Made by a program: the position numbers and the translations under genes
The notes under the pieces: generated by a model
Seen by the model: only the letters and a program-made list of their open reading frames with translations
The model's database searches: none
Told to the model about the DNA's origin: nothing
NCBI GenBank assembly: GCA_964472855.1
Contig: CAYYMJ010000003.1
Coordinates: 33,836 to 97,835, forward strand
Source: Tranquillimonas sp964472855
Lineage (GTDB): Bacteria > Pseudomonadota > Alphaproteobacteria > Rhodobacterales > Rhodobacteraceae
Length of the DNA: 64,000 bases
Reading direction: 5' to 3'
Shown here: positions 1 through 8,188 of the stretch, one piece after another
How the letters are laid out: every line of letters begins with the position of its first letter
Numbering within the stretch: the stretch's first letter is position 1

Positions 1-1221
1 CGCCAGATAATGCAATCTGGTCGCCAGCGGCATTCCGTTCTGCGCAACCCCCGGCTCGTTGAAAAACAGGTCAAACGATCCGCCGGCATATTTGAAACTT
101 TGCAGCGTCCAGGCCCTGTAGGACCTTGGCGACAGCATCTTGGCCTCGACCCTGGGGTGATAAACCGATCGCCAGCCCAAGCCGTGCTGAATGCGTGACG
201 TGCAGATATCTTCGGAAACATGAAAGCGAAAGGGCTCGACCTGCGGGGTTGCGCGGCCGCGGGCCAGCCCCGGGTCGCCGTCGACCAGCGTCTGCAGGCG
301 GCTGCGCCGGGCCAGAGCCGACGCAAACAGGGCGTCGCGGCGATGAACCGAACCGGCCCCACAGCAGAATGACGCATGATTGCGGTCGCGGCGGCGCTGG
401 ATCACGTCAAAAAACAGCAGGGACGAGGCAAAGAACGGATCCCCGCCAACCTTTACCTTTTCCAGACGCCGCAAAACACCCAGCGGCAGCAACTGCGCAC
501 ATTTTTGCGACATCGAGCGTAGCAGACTGGCCAGGGTCACACCCTCGGGGACCTCGTAGAACCAGTGTGGGGTCTGAACCCAGCCAACCCGGGAATCGTT
601 GAAATAGCCCAGCGTATTTTCCAGAAACCCCGGGAAAAGCCGGGTGTCGGCGTCGCAAATGACCAGAAATGCCCCATTGGTCCGGAACAGCACATGACGC
701 AGGTTCCCGGCCTTGTAGCCCAGGTTGTCGGGGCGGTCGAAGTAACCGATGCCATATTCGGTGGCCAGCGCGGCGGCTTCGGGGCGGCAACCGTCGTCGG
801 CAAGGTGGATCATGGCGCGAAAGCCCGGCGGCACCCGAACCGACAGCGCATCGCGAATGGTCGGCCGCAATATTTCAGGCGGTTCGTCAAGGCTGGCGAT
901 GACGATGTCGACGACAACCTCGTCGTCCGGACCATGGCCAGCGCCGACCGGGGCCGGGGACAGGGGGCGCGACGGCTCTTTCCAGATGTCAAAAATGAAC
1001 AAAGCCAGCCCGGCATAGGCCAGCGTTTCGGCCGACGCGGTTGCGACCGAGAACAAGGGGGCGGCGTCGTTCAGCCCCGCGCTCCAACGCCACCACAGAT
1101 ACCAGGCACCAAAGCCCAGCGCCATGGACGCGACAAGCTGCCAGGCGGTGCTGCGCGCCGTGCTCATCAAGGTCAGCTCTGGCGGCTGAACATGTTCAAA
1201 GTCTTCGAAATAAGCTGTCAT
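1..1221 (-). CDS. Family 2 glycosyltransferase, cellulose-synthase-like (partial, runs off left edge)
   Basis: Translating the complement from the ATG at 1221 gives 407 open codons that continue past the window edge, so the C-terminus is missing. Two hydrophobic segments near residues 27-75 precede a GT2 core of the cellulose-synthase type: HLADDG, the metal-binding DAD motif (VICDADTRLFPG), and a SEDICTSRIQHGLGWRS block matching the TED/acceptor region. The QxxRW product-binding motif reads QSFKY (nt 88-102), followed by AGG. This suggests an inner-membrane processive polymerase that uses a nucleotide sugar. It is the last visible gene of a tight minus-strand operon, 9 bp after the periplasmic protein gene. 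The sugar and polymer cannot be told from the sequence. Confidence 0.85.
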   Translation of the reverse strand, partial: MTAYFEDFEHVQPPELTLMSTARSTAWQLVASMALGFGAWYLWWRWSAGLNDAAPLFSVATASAETLAYAGLALFIFDIWKEPSRPLSPAPVGAGHGPDDEVVVDIVIASLDEPPEILRPTIRDALSVRVPPGFRAMIHLADDGCRPEAAALATEYGIGYFDRPDNLGYKAGNLRHVLFRTNGAFLVICDADTRLFPGFLENTLGYFNDSRVGWVQTPHWFYEVPEGVTLASLLRSMSQKCAQLLPLGVLRRLEKVKVGGDPFFASSLLFFDVIQRRRDRNHASFCCGAGSVHRRDALFASALARRSRLQTLVDGDPGLARGRATPQVEPFRFHVSEDICTSRIQHGLGWRSVYHPRVEAKMLSPRSYRAWTLQSFKYAGGSFDLFFNEPGVAQNGMPLATRLHYLA

Positions 1222-1230
1222 GGAATCCGT

Positions 1231-1965
1231 TTATCCGCCGCCGTTGGCGCGAAGAAAATCATCGACAAAGGCATCGGCCACGCCGACCACAAGCTCGCGT
1301 TCGGAAAGCCACGCCTCGGCGGTCGGGCGGCTGGAATAGCTCCAGACGCCAACCGACAGTTTCGTGCTGAGATCACGCGACAACAGCGCCGTCTGTGTCA
1401 GGCTGGCGAAGACCGAATAGGTATAATCACAGCTGCTGTCGGGGTCGGTGAAGGAAAAGAACACGCCAAGCTTGGGTTGCCCCGGCAATCGCGCGGCTTC
1501 GGCCGGGTCAAGCACCAAGAGACCGGCCGCGCGCAGCCTGGTTTCGAATTCTTCCTGAAGCTCGGTCCCGAAGCTCGAACTGTATCCCGGCGGCGGACGC
1601 ATGTTCCGCAAATCGACGCCCACACCGATCAGACCGCGCAGGGCATCCAGCTTGTCGGACAGAAACTGACGCTCGGTGTCATATTCGGGGGCGCCAGGCT
1701 CCAGATTGTTCTGGCAAATGCGCGGGGCATCCGGGTTCTGCCCCTCGTCGATCGCGCCATGATCGGCAGGCCCGAACATGCGATACAGCCATTCGTCGTT
1801 TTCCGGCGTGAAAAGACGGCTGCGATACGCGCTTTCGCAGGCAGCGCCGTCACAGTCTTCGTCGGTCTGGCGATGCTCCCACAGCAGCCAGAACCGGTCT
1901 TCCGGCGCGGCCTGAGCCGATGCTGCAACCGCCAGGAACAGCCCCAGGATTGCGGCGCGTTTCAT
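1231..1965 (-). CDS. Predicted periplasmic protein of unknown function in polysaccharide operon
   Basis: This 244-residue protein has a clear signal peptide (MKRAAILGLFLAVAASAQA, cleavage predicted just after) and no later membrane segment, so it is probably periplasmic. It carries several cysteines (DEDCDGAACES near residues 36-46, a single Cys near DSSCDYTY). I do not recognise a family. Its ATG overlaps the stop of the nucleotidyltransferase gene (ATGA), and the glycosyltransferase starts 9 bp after its stop, so translational coupling suggests a role in the same polymer-making machine, for example as a periplasmic accessory factor. That role is inferred from position only. Confidence 0.75.
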   Translation of the reverse strand: MKRAAILGLFLAVAASAQAAPEDRFWLLWEHRQTDEDCDGAACESAYRSRLFTPENDEWLYRMFGPADHGAIDEGQNPDAPRICQNNLEPGAPEYDTERQFLSDKLDALRGLIGVGVDLRNMRPPPGYSSSFGTELQEEFETRLRAAGLLVLDPAEAARLPGQPKLGVFFSFTDPDSSCDYTYSVFASLTQTALLSRDLSTKLSVGVWSYSSRPTAEAWLSERELVVGVADAFVDDFLRANGGG

Positions 1966-3440
1966 GCCCGCCGCGCCTGCCGCCGCGCGCTTTGCAGTGG
2001 ACCGACATTGTCCAGCGGTCCGGCCGGAACCACGCCGGCATGGGCGAAGGCATAGTCAAATGCCCAATTCGGGCCGGTGATCTTGCGATCGACCAGCGCG
2101 CCGCGCCCGACCACCGTGTCGGGCAGGATGATGCTGTTACGCACGACCGAGCCGCGGGCAGCCACCGCGCCACTGCCCAGCACCGACGGACCAATCATCT
2201 GGGCGCCGCGTTCCACCCGGGCGCCACGGCCCACGTAGCAAGGGCCATCGACGGTCGCCAGCCGCGAGAATTCGGCGCCGTCTTCGACCCAGATGCCAGG
2301 GTGGATCTGCCGGGCGTCGGGCAAGAGGATGCCGTCGACGCCGCGCAGGCCCTTTTGCAGAACGCTCGCATAGTCACGCCCGCACCCCACGTCATGCCAG
2401 CTGAAGTCGGGCGCCCAGCATTGCACGTGGCCCCCATGTTCAAGCAGTCGCGGCAAGAGATCGGTCGCGATGTCCTGGCCCGCACCCTCGGGCAGATAGG
2501 AAACCGCCTCGGGGCTGAACACGTAGATCCCCGTGTTGGCCAGTCTTGACCGCGCCTGCGTCTGGTCGGGCTTTTCCTGAAAAGACGTGACCCGGCCTTC
2601 GCCGTCACGGCAAATGATGCCGTATTTCGAGACCTGGTCTTCGGGCACGGTCTGGGCGGCGATGGTGGCAATGGCCCCGGTGTCGCGGTGGTGGGCGATC
2701 AGTTGGGCGATGTCGAGGTCAACGACCGCGTCGCCGCAAAGCACCAGAAACTCGCGATCGAACAGGGCATGGTCACGGTCGAGCTTTTGCAGGGTCGAGG
2801 CCGACCCAAGCGGCCGTGCACACCAGCCATCCGGGCCGTTATGACCTTCGCGCAGAAACAGCAACGACCGGGTGTCGGACGGTCCCTGGCGGAAGTGGTC
2901 GATGATCTGCTGGCCCAGGTGGCCGGGGTTCAGCGCAAAGTCACGAATGCCAAAAGTTTCGAGGTGACGGACAATGCGCTCGACCACCGGGCGCCCGAGA
3001 ATGTCGAGCATGGGCTTGGGATAGATCTCGGACAGGGGCGCAATGCGCGAGCCACGCCCGGCGCAAAGAACCACGGCGCGCACGCCGCGCAAACGAAACC
3101 GGCGAATGGCGATATCCGACAGGGCCGCGTCGACCGACGGGTAGATCGGCAGGCCCGGGCGCAGGCTGACGCGGTCGACCAGTTGCAGAACCTGCTGGCC
3201 CAGCGCACAGAAGCCGAAACAGATGGATTTGTTGATGGCCATCAGTTCGACCAGGCCGGCAAGCCCGCCGTAGGTCACGCGCCTGACGCGGCTGAAATCG
3301 ATCAGGATCGCGCGCTTGCCCTGCAGGCTCAGCCGGGCGCTGATTTCGGTCAGCGGACCGAAAAGATCGGCCTCGAGCTTGCGGGCCCGCAATTTCAGCA
3401 CCGCGATATTGTCGTTGCGGGGTTCGACATCAACCAACAT
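1962..3440 (-). CDS. STAS - nucleotidyltransferase - left-handed beta-helix fusion protein
   Basis: This 492-residue protein has three parts. Residues 1 to about 105 resemble a STAS / anti-sigma-antagonist domain (a LKLRARKLEADL strand, then AILIDFSRVRRVTYGG). About 118-345 is a sugar-phosphate nucleotidyltransferase with the signature LCAGRGSRIAPLSEIYPKPM. About 375-480 contains hexapeptide repeats of a left-handed beta-helix (CYVGRGARVERGAQMIG, then NSIILPDTVVGRGALVD). The last two parts are the usual make-up of glucose-1-phosphate-type NDP-sugar pyrophosphorylases, so it probably makes the activated sugar for the neighbouring glycosyltransferase. The STAS addition is unusual and may carry regulation. 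The start at 3440 lies 1 bp after the acyltransferase stop; a longer upstream reading lacks support. Confidence 0.8.
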   Translation of the reverse strand: MLVDVEPRNDNIAVLKLRARKLEADLFGPLTEISARLSLQGKRAILIDFSRVRRVTYGGLAGLVELMAINKSICFGFCALGQQVLQLVDRVSLRPGLPIYPSVDAALSDIAIRRFRLRGVRAVVLCAGRGSRIAPLSEIYPKPMLDILGRPVVERIVRHLETFGIRDFALNPGHLGQQIIDHFRQGPSDTRSLLFLREGHNGPDGWCARPLGSASTLQKLDRDHALFDREFLVLCGDAVVDLDIAQLIAHHRDTGAIATIAAQTVPEDQVSKYGIICRDGEGRVTSFQEKPDQTQARSRLANTGIYVFSPEAVSYLPEGAGQDIATDLLPRLLEHGGHVQCWAPDFSWHDVGCGRDYASVLQKGLRGVDGILLPDARQIHPGIWVEDGAEFSRLATVDGPCYVGRGARVERGAQMIGPSVLGSGAVAARGSVVRNSIILPDTVVGRGALVDRKITGPNWAFDYAFAHAGVVPAGPLDNVGPLQSARRQARRA

Positions 3441-3441
3441 T

Positions 3442-4575
3442 TCAGGTGATCTCCGCTGTCTGGGTGTTGCGACGGCCAAGGCGCGGCAGGGGGCCCAGCC
3501 CGATGGTCCAGGCGATCAGGGGAATTCGGCCCATGATGGCCACCAGGATCGACGTTGTCGTAAGCGTCCAGACGATCTTGATCAGCACTTGCAGGGTCGG
3601 CGTCAGCGCGACGTTGCTTAGCGCGATTTCCGCCAGGTCGAGGAAGATCGGGTGACACAGGTAGATGCCGAATGAATAGGGTGCCAGCCGGGACAGGATG
3701 GGCGGCCAGCGGCGATGCGCCAGCGACATGCAGCCGGCAAACAGCGCCACCGGCATCAGGAAATCGGCCCAGTAACCGGCGGTATAGTTGAAGGGCCACG
3801 CACCGGATTCGATGGTCTTGTAGCTGGCCACCAGTTTGAGCGTGAACAGCGCCAGGCCGATGTAAAGCGCCGGCAGAAACCACTCTCGCCCGTCGGTGGC
3901 GCGCAAGCGATCCCAAAGGCCCAGCGCCGCGGCGGCGGCAAAGCCATAGCCCGCATAGGTCAGAACCTTGACGGCCCGAACCGCGAATTCCAGCCAGGCG
4001 GCGTCGTAAAATGTGCCATAAAGAAAGCCGTCGAGCTCGCGCTTGACCAGCAGGCAGACGATCACGGCCATCCCGAATTGCGGATACTTCCGGGCCACGC
4101 GGAACAGCGGATACATCAGCACCAGAAGAAACAGCGTCGGAAGAAAGTGCATGTGGAATTTCACGCTGCCCAGCGTGGCATATCCCAACAGGGCGACCGG
4201 GTCCGTCAGGTCGGCCAGCCGCGCGTCAAGATACCCAAAATAGTCTGCCTTTATAAGGGTGTAAAAGACGTAAAACACCGTCCAGAATGCGAAGGGCACC
4301 AGCAGCCTGCGCACCTGAACAGCGATGGTCTGGCGATAGGTGGCGGGGCGCCGGTCCAGCGACATCAGCAGCAGGAAGACCGAGATCATCAGAAACAGCT
4401 CGGTCCGGGCGGTATAAAGGACCGCCCGCAGCAGGATCGGGCCGGTTCGCTCGGCCAGAGAATAGTCGACCCATGGCAAACCGCTGGAATCCGCCGTCGA
4501 ATGCAGCCCGACCATTGACAGCCCCGCCGCAAGGCGCAGGGCATCGAGCCAAACCAGTCTTTCTTTTTCAGCCAT
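3442..4575 (-). CDS. Acyltransferase family 3 membrane protein
   Basis: This 377-residue integral membrane protein has about ten hydrophobic segments and the layout of the acyltransferase 3 (OafA/WecH-type) family. It opens with RLVWLDALRLAAGLSMVGLH, matching the family's N-terminal R-x-D-x-LR...H signature, and has a conserved C-terminal SFGIYLCHPIFLD helix (the Y-L-x-H-P motif of O-acyltransferases). Such proteins transfer acetyl or succinyl groups to sugars at the inner membrane. It is the first gene of the minus-strand polysaccharide operon, so it probably acylates that polymer. The start at 4575 has GGAACCC just upstream; the frame extends further but those residues look non-coding. Confidence 0.85.
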   Translation of the reverse strand: MAEKERLVWLDALRLAAGLSMVGLHSTADSSGLPWVDYSLAERTGPILLRAVLYTARTELFLMISVFLLLMSLDRRPATYRQTIAVQVRRLLVPFAFWTVFYVFYTLIKADYFGYLDARLADLTDPVALLGYATLGSVKFHMHFLPTLFLLVLMYPLFRVARKYPQFGMAVIVCLLVKRELDGFLYGTFYDAAWLEFAVRAVKVLTYAGYGFAAAAALGLWDRLRATDGREWFLPALYIGLALFTLKLVASYKTIESGAWPFNYTAGYWADFLMPVALFAGCMSLAHRRWPPILSRLAPYSFGIYLCHPIFLDLAEIALSNVALTPTLQVLIKIVWTLTTTSILVAIMGRIPLIAWTIGLGPLPRLGRRNTQTAEIT

Positions 4576-4718
4576 CAGGGTTCCCGTTCCGTTTTCCGGC
4601 AACCTGTCAGCCGACTCCCAAAAATTGGTAAACCGCGCCCCAACTTTTTCACCCGGCCGACCACAACGATTCCTTAAGCCTTCCCGGTCATGACTTGGCC
4701 CGAAAGGGATGCCCGCGA
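4576..4718. promoter_or_regulatory. Divergent promoter region, polysaccharide operon / OmpA-like gene
   Basis: These 143 bp separate the divergent acyltransferase and OmpA-like starts and contain the most A/T-rich stretch nearby (AAAAATTGGTAAAC at about 4620-4633, CTTTTTCAC near 4643). Promoters for both directions must lie here, but I cannot place -35/-10 elements with confidence. Confidence 0.4.
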
Positions 4719-5246
4719 ATGAGCAGAATTGCCTTGATCCTGTTGCTGGTGCTTGCACCCGACAGCCTTGCCGCCCAGGCACTTTCGGCCAATGACTGCG
4801 CCGAAATCCGCGCCGCCTATGGCATAATCCCCCAAGGGTGCCCGGCTGTCGCCGACGTGGCCGCCCCGGTGCGCGCGTTGTCAGAACCGGCCCCGTCGGA
4901 TCGCGAAAGCCATATCTTCTTTCCGCACGGCGGCAGCCGGGTCGACCCGGCCGGCGCGGCCCAGATCGAACGGTTGGCCGCGGTTCTGGAATCGCCTCCT
5001 GTGGCGGGCCTGTGCATCCGCCTGACCGGGCACTCTGACGTCTCCGGCGCGGCGGCGGTCAACGTGCGGATCTCGCGGCGCCGGGCCGAGGCCGTGGCGA
5101 CCGCGCTGCGGCCGCTGATGGCCGACAATACCCGCATAACCGAGGTGCGGGGCCTGGGCGAAGCCGAACCGCTGCCCTCGATCGACCCGACCAGTTCCTG
5201 GCAACGCCGCGTGGCAATCGAACTGGGGCGCTGTCCGCCGGTCTGA
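4719..5246 (+). CDS. OmpA-family peptidoglycan-binding protein
   Basis: This 175-residue exported protein begins with a signal peptide (MSRIALILLLVLAPDSLAAQ) and ends in an OmpA C-terminal-like domain of about 105 residues. The peptidoglycan-binding signature is readable as TGHSDVSGAAAVNVRISRRR, with the conserved Asp and Arg in place. There is no beta-barrel and no lipobox cysteine at the cleavage site, so it is probably a soluble periplasmic wall-binding protein. The ATG at 4719 was chosen because it starts the signal peptide and has GAAAGGGA upstream. It is divergent from the polysaccharide operon, which may or may not be functional linkage. Confidence 0.8.
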   Translation: MSRIALILLLVLAPDSLAAQALSANDCAEIRAAYGIIPQGCPAVADVAAPVRALSEPAPSDRESHIFFPHGGSRVDPAGAAQIERLAAVLESPPVAGLCIRLTGHSDVSGAAAVNVRISRRRAEAVATALRPLMADNTRITEVRGLGEAEPLPSIDPTSSWQRRVAIELGRCPPV

Positions 5247-5304
5247 CCGCGAAACCGTTGGACCGTTCCGCGCGCCATGCCTAAGCTGGCGGCGGAGGAC
5301 GCAG

Positions 5305-6099
5305 ATGACCGACACCAAACCCGCTGTCGAGCTTGACGCCGCAGAAGAGCTTGTCGACCTGCCGGAAATTGGCGACCGCGAACGGTATGACCAGTTGATG
5401 CAGACCATCCGCAACCGGGTGACGGTGCGGAAATTCGACCCCGAATTCACGGTGCCCGACGACCATTACACCCTGATCCTTGAAGCCGCGCGCCACGCCC
5501 CGTCGGGGGCCAATGCGCAGCCATGGCAATTCATCGTGGTGCGGGAACAGGCGACCAAGGACGCCATCACCGAATATTTCGTGGCCGAGCAGCGATTTCG
5601 CGCCAAGGCCAAGATGAAATTTCCCACGCCCGACTATCGCGGGCTGGCCAGCGCGCCCGGGTTCGTCGTGGTGTGTTCCGACATGCGATGGGTCAATGCC
5701 TTTCCGGTGCTGAACGACGGCAGCGATCTGGACCGCATGTATCGCGAAAACGCCGAACGCATCTTGCTGCAGTCGGTGGCCGCGGCAACCATGTCGGCGC
5801 ATCTGGCGGCGGCGGCGCTGGGCTATAACGTCTGGTGGGTGACCGCGATCGGGCAGGAACAGGCGCAGGCGGCCATGCGCCCCCTGCTGGGCATCCCCGA
5901 TGAGATCTCGGTGCTCGACATCTTCCTGTTTGGTCCGCCGGCCGCCCGGCCCTACAAGCGGTTCCGCCGCGCGATGGGGGAAATCGCGCATTTCGACCGC
6001 TACGACGCCAGCCATTTCATGTCGGACGCCGAGCTTGACGACTGGATTCGCAAGCGCCGCCACCGGGTCATGTACAAGGATGCCAGCCGGATCGACTGA
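5305..6099 (+). CDS. Nitroreductase-family flavoprotein
   Basis: This 264-residue protein belongs to the FMN-dependent nitroreductase superfamily. The N-terminal RNRVTVRKFD (37-46) and APSGANAQPWQF (65-76) are the family's FMN-binding blocks, and a GIPDE turn precedes the last strand. Members reduce nitro compounds, quinones, enoates or flavins with NAD(P)H, and the substrate cannot be predicted here. Length fits a single-domain dimeric enzyme. GGAGG lies 9 bp before the ATG. It is 58 bp downstream of the OmpA-like gene and convergent with the TRAP operon, so probably transcribed alone or with the OmpA-like gene. Confidence 0.85.
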   Translation: MTDTKPAVELDAAEELVDLPEIGDRERYDQLMQTIRNRVTVRKFDPEFTVPDDHYTLILEAARHAPSGANAQPWQFIVVREQATKDAITEYFVAEQRFRAKAKMKFPTPDYRGLASAPGFVVVCSDMRWVNAFPVLNDGSDLDRMYRENAERILLQSVAAATMSAHLAAAALGYNVWWVTAIGQEQAQAAMRPLLGIPDEISVLDIFLFGPPAARPYKRFRRAMGEIAHFDRYDASHFMSDAELDDWIRKRRHRVMYKDASRID

Positions 6100-6144
6100 A
6101 CCGCGCGCCCGCGCGTTGCAGCGTTTCACGTTCAACCCGATCCC

Positions 6145-6272
6145 AGTGGATCGAATCTGACGTTTCGAGCCACCGGTATTTTCACTATGCATCAACTAAT
6201 CAAAACATTTGAATGGTTTATGATCAAAGCCTGCGCCCGGAGGCGGGATTCAAATGTTTCGGTCGATCCACT
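6145..6272 (+). repeat. 128-bp MITE-like repeat, copy 1
   Basis: The element is bounded by perfect 10-bp terminal inverted repeats, AGTGGATCGA (6145-6154) and TCGATCCACT (6263-6272). It carries an internal inverted pair, AAACATTTGAAT and ATTCAAATGTTT, around a GC-rich centre. A second copy lies inverted at 10617-10744, identical at about 116 of 128 positions in a gapless hand alignment. It has no coding capacity and sits between the convergent nitroreductase and TRAP genes. Size and ends fit a miniature inverted-repeat element; I see no clear target-site duplication. Confidence 0.75.
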
Positions 6273-6347
6273 AGGAGGCATCGGCTGACGCGATGGAATC
6301 GGCGGTTTCAGGCGGCGTCGGGCGGGTTTGCTTCACCGCGAAACGCG

Positions 6348-7652
6348 TCAGCCAAACATCGTGTCGGGCAGCAGCAGGGCCAGGGCCGGGAACAGCAGCA
6401 CCAGGATGACGGCAGCCAGCATCGCAAACCAGAATGGCCAGATGCCGCGAAAGATCGTGCCCATGGGCACGCCCGGGGCTATGCCTTTGACCACGAACAC
6501 GTTCACGCCGACGGGGGGCGAGATCAGCCCCATTTCCAGCACGATCACCATCAACACGCCGAACCAGATCATGTTGATGCCAAGCGGTTCCAGGATCGGC
6601 TGGATCAGCGGCACCGTCAGCACCAGAATGGCGAAACCGTCCATGAACATGCCAAGCACGATGAAGATGCCCAGGAACGCAACGACCACCTGCATGCCCG
6701 ACAGGCCCAGCCCCTCGACCCACAGCGACAGCGCATAGGTGATGCCGGTAAAGCCGATGAAGGTCTTGAACACGAAGGCGCCGAACAGGATCAGGAACAC
6801 CGTCCCCGACGATTTCAGGGTGCTGGCGAACACCTCTTTCATGTTGGCCCAGGTCACGGCCCGGCGGATGGCGGTGACGATGAAGGCCAGAAAGGCGCCG
6901 ATGCCCGCGGCCTCGACTGCCGAAAACACGCCGGTATAGATGCCGCCGATGGTCAGCAGGATGATGGCGACGATCCAGCCGGCCCGCGCCAACGCACGCA
7001 GACGCGCCGCCATGTCGGCCCGGCTGTTGTCTTGCGGTGCCTTGGACGGATCGCGGCTGACGGTGATCCAGATGGCAAGGATGAACAGCGACGTCAGCAC
7101 CAGGCCCGGAATGATCCCGGCCATGAACAGCCGGCCAATCGATTCCTCGGTCAAAATCGCATAGATCACAAAGCCCGCCGACGGCGGGATCAGGATGCCA
7201 AGCGTTCCGCCGGCGGCAATGGCACCGGTGGCCAGCCCGTTGTCATAGCCAAAACGCTGCATCTCGGGCAGGCTGACCCGCCCCATGGTCAGCGCCGCCG
7301 CCAGCGACGATCCCGAAAGCGCCGAGAAGCCGGCGCAGCCCACCACGGTGGCCGAGGCCAGCCCGCCCTTGAGATGACCCAGCCAGCTGTGGGCGGCGTC
7401 ATACAGGTCGCGGCTCATCCCCGAAACCCCGGCCAGATTGCCCATCAGCACGAACAGCGGGATGATGGTCAGCGGATAATTCGACGCCTCGTTGAATATC
7501 TCGCCGGCCAGCTTGGGTATAGCGGCCTGCGACCGCACCATCCAGATGCCCAGCGTGCCCACCAGCAGCATGGCGATGCCAACCGGCATGCGGATGAACA
7601 ACAGCAGAAACAGCAGGCCGAAACCGGCCAGGGCAAGGGTTGCACCGTCCAT
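6348..7652 (-). CDS. TRAP transporter large permease (DctM family)
   Basis: This 434-residue membrane protein has about twelve hydrophobic segments. The sequence GTLGILIPPSAGFVIYAILT and the repeated GLISPPVGVNVFVV near the C-terminus are typical of the DctM/SiaM permease that moves organic acids with a sodium gradient. It overlaps the small-permease stop (ATGATGGA at 7655-7648). The second ATG (7652) is preferred because GGAAG then has 4 bp of spacing. It is the last gene of the dctP-dctQ-dctM operon. The substrate is unknown; the adjacent aminotransferase hints at an oxo or amino acid. Confidence 0.92.
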   Translation of the reverse strand: MDGATLALAGFGLLFLLLFIRMPVGIAMLLVGTLGIWMVRSQAAIPKLAGEIFNEASNYPLTIIPLFVLMGNLAGVSGMSRDLYDAAHSWLGHLKGGLASATVVGCAGFSALSGSSLAAALTMGRVSLPEMQRFGYDNGLATGAIAAGGTLGILIPPSAGFVIYAILTEESIGRLFMAGIIPGLVLTSLFILAIWITVSRDPSKAPQDNSRADMAARLRALARAGWIVAIILLTIGGIYTGVFSAVEAAGIGAFLAFIVTAIRRAVTWANMKEVFASTLKSSGTVFLILFGAFVFKTFIGFTGITYALSLWVEGLGLSGMQVVVAFLGIFIVLGMFMDGFAILVLTVPLIQPILEPLGINMIWFGVLMVIVLEMGLISPPVGVNVFVVKGIAPGVPMGTIFRGIWPFWFAMLAAVILVLLFPALALLLPDTMFG

Positions 7653-8185
7653 CATTCTTCCAATTCGTTGGGGTCGCGAGGTTGCCGCCAATGGGCAAGC
7701 CCCATCAGCAGATGCACAAGCATCTGCAACCCATAGATACCCATGGCCACCCCAAGGACATAGTAATACGGCCGGTGCACGATGCTGAAATTGCCGGTTA
7801 TGCAGGCCTTTTCCATGCCGCAGGCCCGGGTGAACAGGCCCCAGACGGCCAGCGCGCAGATCGCCACCGTCAGCGTGCGCATGGCAGCATCGGTATAGCG
7901 GGTGACGCCGCGGCCGGCGAAATAGGTCAGAAGATTCACGCTGACATGGGCGCCGGTGCGCCCGCCATAGGCCACGGCGCCGGCAACCACGATGGTCAGC
8001 GTGATGATCGAAAGATCCTCGATCCCGAAGATCGGGTTGTTCAGGCCATAGCGCCAGACCACGGCCACGATGGTGATGCCAACCAGCCCCACCGCCGCCA
8101 GCGACCCCACGACAGCAAGCAGCCCGGCCATGCGGCCGAGCTGCCTGTCACACCAGACCAGATAAGCCGGTGTGTCTTTGCCCAA
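7652..8185 (-). CDS. TRAP transporter small permease (DctQ family)
   Basis: This 177-residue protein has four predicted transmembrane helices and the DctQ features VVWRYGLNNPIFGIEDLS (first-loop motif) and GGRTGAHVSVNLL. It is the small membrane subunit of a tripartite TRAP importer. The only in-frame start that covers the first helix is a TTG at 8185, 3 bp after the dctP stop, so a non-ATG start with translational coupling is likely; a start at the Met of MAGLLAVVGS would cut into the region before helix 1. Confidence 0.88.
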   Translation of the reverse strand: MGKDTPAYLVWCDRQLGRMAGLLAVVGSLAAVGLVGITIVAVVWRYGLNNPIFGIEDLSIITLTIVVAGAVAYGGRTGAHVSVNLLTYFAGRGVTRYTDAAMRTLTVAICALAVWGLFTRACGMEKACITGNFSIVHRPYYYVLGVAMGIYGLQMLVHLLMGLAHWRQPRDPNELEE

Positions 8186-8188
8186 GGC

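Noticed and set aside
6213..7736. A 507-codon plus-strand frame
   Set aside because: It is antisense to the TRAP large permease; composition is almost entirely His, Gln, Asp and Arg.
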